A stretch of 64,000 bases of DNA from Brachypodius melanocephalos (taxonomy: Eukaryota > Chordata > Aves > Passeriformes > Pycnonotidae). Under the pieces are notes generated by a model, which worked only from the letters and a program-made list of their open reading frames with translations, did not search any database and was not told the origin of the DNA. The stretch spans positions 3,992,780 through 4,056,779 of the forward strand of contig VZSR01000479.1 of NCBI GenBank assembly GCA_013398615.1. Reading direction: 5' to 3'. Below are positions 47,501-59,500 of the stretch, piece by piece (the stretch's first letter is position 1; each line of letters opens with the position of its first letter). Position numbers and translations under genes: made by a program.

Positions 47501-50500
47501 GGCAGTCTTCAGATGGAAATGAGGCCCTTGGCATTAAAAGGTGGCTTGTGGTGGTCTTGTCGCTGGCAGAGAAGCTGCACGCTTCTCAGGACCATTCCAG
47601 ATGAACTTCAGTTTGCTGGGAAGTGCAAAACACTTTGCCAGGTATGTGCAAAAATGAGTCTTCATTGAGATTGGTTTGAACAGACTTCAGTCTCTTCAGA
47701 GCTCTGATACCATTCCTTGTAAGAGGCCTGATACTGCCATCAAAGAACTCTGCTCAGGTTGGTATTGCCAGACAAGCTGCTTTTAAAACTTGGAGGTCTT
47801 CTTGTTTCAATGGCTTCAGGCTTAAAATATAGAGGGTTTTCCTTTGTTTGATGATACTGTGATACACCCTTCTTCCTCTTTTGAGGATTTCAGTGCAATA
47901 TTTTGGAAATACCCTGAGTTCAGGGAAGCATGCACAGATTAGTTAGCATTGTGCATCTGGTTTCTCAAGGTTCTTTTGCTCTGCTAATTATTGGTTAGCT
48001 TTTAGCATGTCAAGAGTGTAGCAAATTCTTGACAAATAGAACAAAAATAACTGCCTTAAGGGATTCTCTCTTTGTAATCTTTTTGTGCCTGATTAGAGCA
48101 TTGACATTTAAGCAGTCTGGCCTTCAAAGACTGATCATTAATGAGCCTTGAATGATGGTCCTGTTGGTCTGGGGGGAAGGAATTCTTGGAGTGATGTGTT
48201 GTGTGGCAGGCACATACAGTTTGGCCTTTTAGCCAAAGATGATTTCCTATAGAGAATTCCAGAGCTGTTGTAATGTTTTTCACTTCAGCAGTTTGTATTT
48301 GAAGGAGCTGAGGAGTGAGGTCTGTCACCGTAAATTGTATCATGAGTTCAGTGTTGAAAGGCGATGGTATTGTTTTTGTTGCATTTCAGCTTTGGGAGCT
48401 TTATGATGTTCTTGTCTCAAAGGGTTGTGCATGCCACTAGATACTGTGGGGAGGTTATTCTACTTAAATCTGATTTACTTTATCCCTACATTTTCAGGGT
48501 TCTTTGCAACATGTCCAACCTCCAGTAGGCTGTGTTAATTTGGCTGAGTAAAGTTGTTCTTTCCAACTGTTGCAGAAGAAGTTTCTGTTCCTGTTTCCCA
48601 TTTGAAGTAGGAAGGAAACTGGCGGTCCTGTGTCTGCTGACCTTCTGTCAGACACTTTGACTGTTTCCCTTGTGTTGGATGGGAAGGCTGCCTTCAGCAA
48701 AGTCCCCTGTAGATGCCAGTAGAGGTGGCTTCCATGGTGCTAGTCAAAGTCTTCTTGTTCTGGTTCTTCCAAACTCACATGCAATTGGTACAGGGATTAA
48801 ATGGTATCATCCAGCTGCTGTGATCATTAGAGAAGTTCTCTTATCCTGCATATCTGGCCCACCATTTCAGCCTGATTCCTCAGCCATTGGGGTACATTTC
48901 CTGGTGAAGTCCACAGCTCAAGAGAGAAACTTTGCTGTGTTTTGTTTTCCCTCTGCTCACTTTAGGTGGAAGATGATGGTGGAGTGTAGCAGACTTGTAG
49001 TTAACAGGTGCTTCATAACCTTTCAGAGCTGAGTACAACCATGTTTTTAAGAAAAACTGAGAATTTCCATTTTGCTTAGTAAGGGTCTCTCAAATGCAGC
49101 AAATTTGGCTCTGTAAAAATCTGGATTCATGGACTTGAGTGTTTAGTATGGCAAATAGTAATGCTGCTTTGGTTTTTCCCAAGCTCTAGTATGACTCTAG
49201 TCAAACATGTTTTGAAAATGTATTTTTATATGAAATATAATTACATAACTTTGATGGTTGTGAATGCTACTGTAATAAAATGGGAAGCCTTAGATAACAG
49301 GTCTTCCATTCCTTCCAACACTTGGACTGAGTGTACTTGGTAAGCCCTACAGTGGACCAGCTGCCTGAGTGAGAGGCTGAGACACTAAATGAACAGCTTT
49401 TTAAGAAAACATGCAACGGAGAGGTCTTAATTTTCAGTGTAATTATGTAAAATGTCTGAGCTACAATACCAGATCTAGATTAAGTTTAGTATTAATTAGT
49501 TGGGTGGGGTTTTCCTTTTTTTTGTCTTCAGTAAATAATGATAGTCTTGCTCTCTTAAAACAGAAGCCTTCTTTTTAGGTGAGACCCTTGATTTGTTTGA
49601 AAGTGGGTTTGTTGTACCTCCACAGAGGCTGTGGTTGGCTAACCCTGGAAGAGCAAGAGTTTGGAGGAATCTCTGGTGTGGTGCGTTACAAATTGTGTTG
49701 ACCGTGGTTTTCTAGGAATGAGAAAGGTGGTAGAATTGGCTTGGTTTGGTTTTGTAGTCAAAGCTGATTGTAACCTCTGAAGTTTTTGGTCTGCCTAAGG
49801 ATTGAATGGCTCATTGGAGAAGAGGTTTCCATGTCATCTCATATACTGCAACCCAGTTGAAGAAGCCCATGTCTCTCATGTGTTTCAAAAAGTACTTGTT
49901 TGATGTAGAATGGAGGTGGAGGAGACGGTTCCTTGGCATCTTGTCTGTAGTTCTGTGGATGTTAGTCAGGGAGTTTGTTGCACTTTGTGAAGCTGGGTAC
50001 CTGGTGGGTAGGCTGCTGGATTTGGAGCTAGAAATTCCTGACTAACAATACTGTCTTATGGTTGATTCAGTCTCTTCATGGTATGCTTGTTTGTTGTTCC
50101 TCATAATGTTGAAGTTGTTAATTTTCTTAATTAGAACTATTTCCTTTGTAACATTATGCATCAGTGATCAATGTAATGACTAGGGAAGTGCACAGGTCTC
50201 TCTACCTCTGACACTTATTTGATTTGATTTCAAGCTTGAAACCTGTTAACCTAGATAGCTGAATATGCATATCCATATATAACTTCTCAGTTTGGATCTG
50301 TAAGCTTCTTTTTGGTTTATGGCACAAGTATTGCTGAGAAATACAAAAGTTGATGTTAAAGTGGCAGAGCATCAATTCCCAGAGTTTTCCTGTGGTGGTT
50401 TACATTCAAATATTGCAGTGAGGCAAATCTGGCTAATTCTTTGCTATGGGCAAAGATGCAAAGAGCTACTGATTAATCATTTTTTTCCTTTGATGAGGGA

Positions 50501-53500
50501 TATAAGTATGTTTGCCACTTTATGGACACAACACAGGCATGTGAACCTTTCTCAACATCTGAGAGGATATTGCAGTAGTTGAGATATTAGTAAAGTTTAT
50601 GGGAATCTATATTCAGATAACTTAGACTCTAAGAAATACTGCCTCCTACACATAACTTTCTTGGATTGCTGCATTTGCTAGTGCTTTGGTATCCTGATAC
50701 CAGGATGCAGGAGGAATTACTGGTGAACATATTACTGCTGTCCACTACAGGAATTCCTTTATAGGTCATAATGACATTATTATGGGAATTAAATAGCTGG
50801 AGGTTGATTTGTCTTTTTTTTCCTTCAGTGGCTTTATTGAAAAATGCAGGACAGCATTATATTTATGTGATATTTTATTCTTCAGTTATAATCTCATAAT
50901 TCTCTTCCTGTTTTACTGATGCACCAAAACATTTTCAGGCAGTTAATAGAGCTCTATTCTCCTCCCTTACCTAGCTACTGAGTGAATGATTTAAATTACA
51001 ATATTGATAAAGATCTCACTTTGCCTTCACTATTATTTATTTAGCAGGACTTAATTTCCAGACAAACATGATCTTTGCTTGCTTGAATTCACAGAGAAGT
51101 AAGAAATTACACATAGAAAAATCATAAATGTGCCATTAGAAAAAATAACAATATTCTTATCCATTTGTATAAAATTCTGACAATCAATATGATGGAGAAA
51201 AGCTACAGGAAAGTGCTGTTATTGTGTCTGTCAGTCCTCTGTGTGAAATACCTGTTGAGCTGTAGTATGAAAGCTCAGTTATAAAATTCACTTGCTGCAA
51301 AGGTACATTGGACAAAACACGATGAAAACACTGACAAGGGAGTGTTTATATGTTAAATATGAACCAGCAGTAGCTAGTCCAAGGAGGAGGAAAGAGAACA
51401 AGAATTAGAGTATTTTCTGCAGTAAGAGCAAAGTCTGAGTTTAGTGTGTCTGAGCTGCACTCACTCCCAAGTTGTCATGACAAGTGAGCATAGAACTGAC
51501 CTTTGGATTTCATCCTCCTCTCCTCATCCCCAGGTTTCTGTACCAAATTTCTTATTTAATAAGAATGTACCTTTTTTCCCCTAAATGTTTCGGAGTTCTG
51601 ACCTTTCCTACCACAATTCCTTCTTTACTTAAAAAGAAATTTCAGATGTTGACACTTTCCTCTGAAAAGAGCAGGGAGGCTCTTTGTGAATCAGAGGAGC
51701 TGATGATTTTGGAGTTATGACCAAAAGGTTTAAACTGAAATATTGCTATTTGATGGATGCTTGTCCTCTGGAAGGGAGGTAGGTAATTCTGACAAGTGGT
51801 GGGCTGCTTGACTATCTGAGTGTTAATTGAGCTGGAAGCCACCCATTTTTTTGGTGGATTTTGGGCGATTTTTCAAGGGCCTGGGTTAGGAGGCTTATTT
51901 TACAATCTTTGTATTATTATAAAATATTTGGTATAAAGTCTTGCTCTTTGATAGGGGATAATTTTGTATATTCTCTGCTTCTCATGCTGTTAAACTTCAG
52001 GAGCTCAGGGTTTTTGAGGCTGCTTACTTTTCTATTCTTGGCATATAAGTCTGAAAGACAGTTTAAAATGAAATAATGTGTCAGGGAACTTTATGGTCAT
52101 GTTTTAGTTGAGGGCACTTTTTCATAGCTGTACTTTCATTCTTAACTGTGGAAAGGGCTGAACAATGCTTCAGATCCTCAAAATTCTCCATGAGCTGCTT
52201 GCTTTGAAGCAGTGACATCTGTTGTTCTGTCTCTCCAGTTCAGGGCCCTTGCAATTTCACTCTGCAAAATCAGCTTTTCCAAAGGAAGTTTTTTTCCTCT
52301 GGCAAAGTCACGGTTCCAAAAATGCTGACTCTGTGATGAAACAGCAGTAAAAATAATACAAAATTTCCCCTCCCTCATTCCTTTAAATGTTTTTCTTTCT
52401 ACCAAAGTCCTATATCAACATAATCCAGGGTTCTGAGGTGGAAGGTGTTTATCTGGATTGGGTGTGGGGAGTGATTGGTGAGTAGAGAAACTTTTTGTTA
52501 TATTTTCATGTAGAAACACTTCAGTTCTTTTATTTTACTTTTAGAAGTATGCCACTGAATTGAGGTATTTTCAGTCCATCAAAAAGCTGTAATAATGGCT
52601 CTCAAGTCTCTTTGTGTTTGAAGATCTGGCTTTTCCAAATTTTCTTAAGCATAGTAGTGTGAATCTTAGGAGTGCAAGTCTGTGCCTGTAGCCATATGCA
52701 TGTTATAATGAAATATTAAAAAATAATATAAAAGGAACACTATTTACCCCATTGAGGCACTTGTTACTTTTTCACAAAAAAATAAGATAAAGTGTGCAGA
52801 TGATACTTCTTAGTATATACAAAAATAAGAGACAGGTTTTAGTTTTCTGTTTGTAGCTATACTGTAATTAACAGATGCTGTCAATGGGAATTGCTTCCTG
52901 GGTTTACAAGAGTGATGTGAAGTCTCCTTTAATCTCTTTTCTCCTGTATAAAGATACTATAATAACTAGACTGACACTTCCTCATTTGGAAAAAGCAGTA
53001 TCTATCATTTGTATAGGTAGATGGGAAGTGAAGAGTTCAGGGAGAAGTGCTGTATCATAGTCACCATATGATCCATAGTTGTCTGATGGCCATAGGCTCC
53101 AGGAGTTTGGGGACATCTGAAAGGCCATAAATCAAAGAATTCAGGTTCTTGCTGATTTGAAGCTGTTCAGGTTCTTTATGAAATACATGCCATTTTTTCT
53201 GAATGATGGAATAAAGCTCTGAAGTAGTTGAACCAGTTTATGGTATACAAGTGTTGCTGTGTGCAGTCTCAGGCAGTGATGTAAGATCATGCAGGAGTTT
53301 GCTGTTATGTTCTGTGAAAGGTTCTTTAATTAGGCTTTTTGAATTAGTGGTGTTTCCTACATGGAATAATGGGGTTTCATTCCTTAGGAGTGCTGCTTAA
53401 ACTCTGCCATTCTTTGCAAGGTACTTTAATGGCCTTCATTCATAACATTTTCATTTGTCTGACTGACTAATCCATCCTTTCTCTTCCCTAATAGTGTCTC

Positions 53501-56500
53501 AGTGCTTGTATTTAATTTTTATTTTTGTTTTTAAGTGGCCTCCAGCTAAATAGAAGGCTACTTTAAAGAGAATTGTTACTTTAAGTGAAGAGCTCTTAGC
53601 TGACATTGTATTGCATCACATGCATTTTTATTGAGTCCAATGTCTGTGCCCCTGAACAAGGACAGTACATAAATTAAGATGAGGGAGTTGCTTTCCAGTT
53701 CATCTCATCATCTTCCTTTTAGTTTAGGAGCTGTATACTCTGTTACACGTGTTAAAGTGGATTTTTTTGCTCCTCCCACAAGTTTTGGGGGTAGCTGACA
53801 GTGTGTGGGGTGGGCTTCTTGAACCAGCATCCCTTAAGTTGGTGAATTTGCTCTGTAGATATCTGAATGTGTAAAATATGGATCAGAGAACTTACAGCAT
53901 GTTTCTGTGTTTTTATTTCTAGTATTACAGTATCAGGAAAGAATTTGAGAGTACTATTTTTAAATTGGCCTTAAACAGAAACTAAGGGAAACAGCGTGGA
54001 TTCCAGCCTTCAATGAAGCAACAGGAAGGGAAGCAATGAAAACCATAAACTGTGCTGAGTAACATTTCCTCTCTTCTGCTGCACTCCCCCATCCTCCCCC
54101 CTCCCGGGGTGACAAAGTCTTTATTGAGCCTGACAGGATTCCTAATAAAAGCTGCATTCAATCTGTGTAAGGAGCCTGCTGAATCACTGAGAAGCGAGTA
54201 ATGGCATGGGGCTGGAGGGAGCCTCCCACTTCGAGCTTACACAGCCTGTGCTCTGTGCTCCAAGAATCACCTCTGTTTGCTTTACTGAAATCTAGGCACT
54301 TTAAATAACAACTTTCATACAGAGAAATTCAGACACTGTCCAAGAGGCTGTTAAAATCCTTGTCCTGATACAGATTGAGTGCTTGATTCTGCTGGAGTTT
54401 GTTTCCAGCCTTGTTTTTGCTCAGAGCACTGAAAAGGGAGAAGAATCTAAGCAGCATACAAACAGGATAGTACCTTTCAACCATGCAGCTTCATTCCCTG
54501 GAGGATTTTGTACCTGATGGTCTTTCTGAATGCCATTGGAATTTGGGAAGCTGTTGCCATGTGGTTTAACTGTTGGTTCAAAGGCAGAAATGTATGTCTA
54601 TTTAAGTATATTCTCAGTAATACGGCTGGATCTCTAACATATATTTTAAAAATACTGATATTTTGTTTGCTCTGAAACATATAAAATATGCACCCTGCCT
54701 TAGGTCAGAAAAGGAATGGATGCAAAATCCCATCAGTGATCCTTTGTGCTTTTGTAGGAGCAGGTTCCTGTGTGTGACCCAGGGAATCCTGGGTGGCTCG
54801 GCAGCCTGCGTGGGCTGGGTGTGGGGAGCCTTCAGTGAGCCAAGCATATGTTCTTGCAACAGGAATTTAATGTGTTTGGGGTGGATTGAGAGACAGGTTT
54901 TGTGCAGCACTTTGAGACAGGTTTGCATGTGAGAGCAATCTGTCTGGAACTTGCTGACACAGCTGGTTTTACACGCAGCTTTGAAGTGCTGGTGCTCTGG
55001 TGCAGCTTTCTGCTCTTTTCTCATTCCTTGAACAAAACTCTGGACTGACGGAATGATACTTGCCAGTCTACTTTCTTTGGGACCCCTTGTTTCAGGTTCA
55101 GGGTGGATCTAGGGTATCTGAGAAGGCCAGGCTGGTGTGGATGTGGGAGCATCCCTGTGTCCTGGCCCTGCTGCAGTGAGCAGCTGTTCCAGTGCTGGAT
55201 GCAGCTGCTGCGGAACTGGGCTGACTCTGCCTGCTGGCATGAAGGACATAACATGACAGGCAGGGCTAAAAAGAGTCTAAAAGGGGATTTATGGCTTCCT
55301 CAGCATCCCTAATACCTGATTGCAATTGCTGAGGTTGTCTCTATGTGAGATTAATCAGAATTTGCAACTATGAGGTAATTTCAGAACAATTTATTTTCCT
55401 TAGAAATAGACCAGATTTCCTGTTTAGTGTTTAATAATAATAATAATAATAATAATAGTATGTTAGTGGAACACCTGGCTGGGGTCACATACAGTGAAGC
55501 ATTAGTTTTTTGTTTTGTGTTTTTGACAGTCATTCTGTCCTTGTTTCAGAGCTTTTTTTTTGTTGTGGTTTTTTTTTTTTTTTTTTTTTTTTTTGTTTGT
55601 TTGTTTGTTTGTTTTTTATTTTTTTGTTTTTGTTTTTTTTTTTTTTTTCCCCCTGCTTTTAGCTCCTTTTAACCCTGCAGGAGGATTTGTCTTGGACCTT
55701 GTTGTGGACTTAAAGCATCTGGATGTAGCTCGTGTGAATTACACTTGTGCTGGCTGGAGTTGTTGGTTGGGAAACTCTGTGGTCAGAACTTGATGTTCGA
55801 GAGCACTGTTGTTCCACTAGAGCCTTAATTCCAAGCTTTGTAAAGATGCTTCTTGGATTAAAAGCCAGAAATTGGATGAGAAGAGGGTGAAGCAAAAGGA
55901 AATACCTACTTGGAAATTTTGCTCATCATGGGTGTTCCTGCACTGTGGTGCTTGTTTAGAAGCATCCAGATCTTGGTCATATTTTAAAAACATGCCAATA
56001 ATGAAACTTAAGGGTGACCACCACTTCCTCAGCAACTTTGAGTTTGGATTATATTCTCCTGATAATTTTTCTGGCTGACTGTACTTACTTCTTTATTTTA
56101 AAAAGATACTTCTTAACAATTAAGAAACTAATATTTCACCATCCTTGCAAAAAAAAATAGGAGGAAATTATTTTCAAAGAAATGTTTTGGGATAAATGGG
56201 TGATGGTGGTAGTTAGCTGATGGCTTTACTTTTGTGTCGTGAGTTTTTAGTTGATGCTTCTTTTATTTTCCCCTCTTGTAGTACCTCTGGCAGTTAGCAT
56301 CTGGCAGGGAAAATGAGAAGTGGTCTGGGTATTCAGGTGGCTCACTTCTAACTATATTGGGATGAGGATGTTACCATAAAAGAATATATATTTATATTAC
56401 ATGCTATTGTTACTAAAATCTCTGTATTTTTTTACCACCTTTGGTTTAGCAGCTGGTTAAGCTTTTTGCTGGTAGAGTGTGCATGCTGGAGATGATAAAA

Positions 56501-59500
56501 GCTGGTGCTGACGGAAGCTGAGGCTGCTGGTGACAACACTTTTGTGATAGCAGCGCCATCCACAGAGCTGTCCCTTGGTCTCTGCGCTGCTGCTGAAGCA
56601 CAGGCTGTTTTATACAGTGTATTCTGTCATGGAGAGAATTGGAAGACACAGATATCCTCTGTGTTTTTAAAACACGTCTGCTGTGAGATCTGGAGGCAAA
56701 GAGTGATCCTCACTGGCAGCTTGGTGCAGGGTCACTGCAGTCACGGTGTTCATCTTTCCTCTCTGTGGTGTAGAAAATCTCCTTTTTAACAGGATTAACA
56801 ACTGCCTGATTACTCTTTGCCCAGTTTCCCACCTTCCCTTGGGTTGCTGGAGCTGCTGTTTTAACTAAAAAGCTCTGAAGAAAAGATTGCAAAATAAAAT
56901 CATCCTGACATCGTTCTTTAGAGTATGTGAAGAAATTGTGTTTCATCAATAGTTGTGTCTCAGTTGGATTTTGACAGAAAAAAGGGAGGAAAGTGGTTAC
57001 AAGGAAGGATATGGAAAGGGGCTGTAAAATTCCTGCAAATGTTTTGTGTTCTGCTGATATGAAGCTGAATGTTTGCCCTTTGGCTTCACCTTTAGTAGTG
57101 AGGATGGGAAAGCATCTGTGAAAATGTTCACTACCCTTTGTACTGAGGTTATGTGCTTGTCTGCTGTTTATAACTGCTACAATGAAAGAAATCTGCTTCT
57201 AAAAATAAAACTGAACATCGTATTAGAAGCTGTTGTAAACTTTGAGTTAGAGAAATAAATGCTCTCAGCTCTGTTGGAGGAGGATTTTTGGGAGCGTGGT
57301 GCAGCTGGACTTCAGCCTCTGTCCACGAGGTGGCCACAGCCCCTGCCCGTGTCTGGCCACCCTCGGATTAATTCATGTTCCTTGCTGGCAAAAATATAGA
57401 ATGAGACTCTAAATATAGTATGTCAAATGTAATTTCAGTGCTGTTTTAAGCACTTAGTCTGAAATGAGTTGTAAGTATTGATGAAAACTTCACAAACTAT
57501 GACTTGATAGATAATTTTCATTTTATTGGGAAAACTGGGATATATGCACCACGTGTGCTGTACCCTCCTGTGTTAGAATCTGAAGTGACATGTGAGAGAG
57601 GGGACAAATTCTACCTGCTTGTATCTATTTAAACAAGGAAAAAAGGCTTTTTTCACCAAGACATGGAAAACACATTGGATGGGTACTTTTGAGGTACTGG
57701 TAGAAAAAGGCACCTCTCAGCCCTTCCCAGGAGATTGCTGAATTAGTTCTTTTGCTCACTGGCACCCAGAACCACCTTCTCTGCATGACTAGGAGAGGGG
57801 TTTGCTTTAGGAGTCAGGTATTTTTAGGGAGTGCATTACAGATCCTGTTTTAAAACCACCTATAGAAAAGGCTGTGAGAGTAGCAATGTGTTCAGCTTGT
57901 TTATGTGTCACCTGGCTGGGTGACATTTATCATGTAATTTATTACATTTATCAGCATTAGAGCAGTAATAGTGGGCAGTGGAAGTTAAATGCCTTCTGCT
58001 GGTTGAGGGAACCTTTGCCTTCCCTTTGCTGTGCTCTGCTCAGCTGTTCCTCTGCTGCTGCTCATCTTGACAGATGAGGTTGGAGTTGGGGGATGCTTTC
58101 CAGACATGTTTCCCTTTAAGCAAATGTTTATCTCTTTAATTTGCCAGCTGTTCATCAAACTCCTCAGTGAGTCAGTACAGCAGCACTGTGTGCTGCAGGT
58201 AGAGTGCAGGAGTCAGTCCAGGCTGAGTGACCTTGCAAAGGGTCTGCATTCTGGGGAGTTGTTGAGAATAATTTACAAGTCAGGATGTGGTCATTTTTCA
58301 TATGCAGAAGTTAAAAACTTTGTGGTAAAAGGGGAACACAGGCTCTTGTTCTGCATACAGTTTTCTGTAACTCATAACTACAAAACTGGTTAAGACGTTT
58401 TCAAGATGTTCTCTTACATCTTAGTCCCTGTTATGTAAAAAAGTACTGGAAAATGTCGGAAAACCTATATAGACACAATGAAGACTTAAAAAGTTCAGCT
58501 TCAATTTTAATACCAAATACTGATTCTCTCCTGGCTGCCCAACTTTTACAAGAGTTGTGAGTATCCTTCTTTTGGCCTGGGAGGTTCAGATGCTGTTAAC
58601 TGCTAAGTCAGTGTATGGTCTGAGTATGTAGTTGCTGCACTTCTGTGCCTGATGCTTTCAGGTGGAGAAGCTGAGGTAGTTCCCTGCTCAGGAACAGGCA
58701 AAGCTCAGTCATGGAGCTGTTGGTTATTTGAAATGACCCTTTGGCTGCTAGGTGGCTTTGCCCACCTCTGACAGGCTGTGGTTGTTGGAGTCTGTCCATA
58801 GCTAGTGGTTTCTCCTGGATGATTTCACGAGCAAAATCACATTTGTGGCAGCTTGGAGGATTAAAATTAGATTGGACTGTGTGAAGAGTGCTTTGTAAAT
58901 GTGTTACAGGTTCAGGCCTTCTGTTTAATTTTCATGGGATTTGGTAATGACATTTAAAAAAAAAACAAACAGAATTTTATTGCTTTTACATGGTGTGCAA
59001 TTATGTCTGACCTTTCATTTGATACAACAGTCCATATCAGTTCTATTGCTAAACATGGCCTATGAAGCCTAAGAACTTTTCTGAAGTAAATCCATTGTAA
59101 ATTCTGGGGCCAGCATTCATATTGATTTATCTTATGTAAACACTGGATAAATGCAGAACTTGAAAATTCAGAACATACCTTTCAAGGCCAAGCTGGAGAG
59201 ACTGCCCTGTGGTGTATAATGATTTTGTTGTGTGTGTATTTGACTCTTAACAGCCCACCTGTTCAGGACAGTAAATTAAGTGATGAATAGCCCTAGTGAG
59301 CTGTTCCCTGCCATGTGGTCTGTACCATCAGCACAGATATTTTTGTGACTGAAGAGGATTCTGTCTGGTGAGAAGTTTAAACAGCTGTATCTCCTAATTA
59401 CAGCTTCTATGTAAAGTTCGGTCTATAAAGCAAAATAATCTTCATGTTTTAATATTTTTGTTTCTGTGGTTGCTAGTGGATGACACTGATGTGTTGCTGA

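Noticed and set aside
47500..50050. Suspected decayed retroelement on the minus strand
   Set aside because: The reverse complement gives short protein-like stretches broken by stops, but I could not recognise any gag, pol or LTR landmark. A search against an avian repeat library would decide.
55427..55793. Phe-rich frames at the poly-T/TTTG tract
   Set aside because: Pure low-complexity translation.
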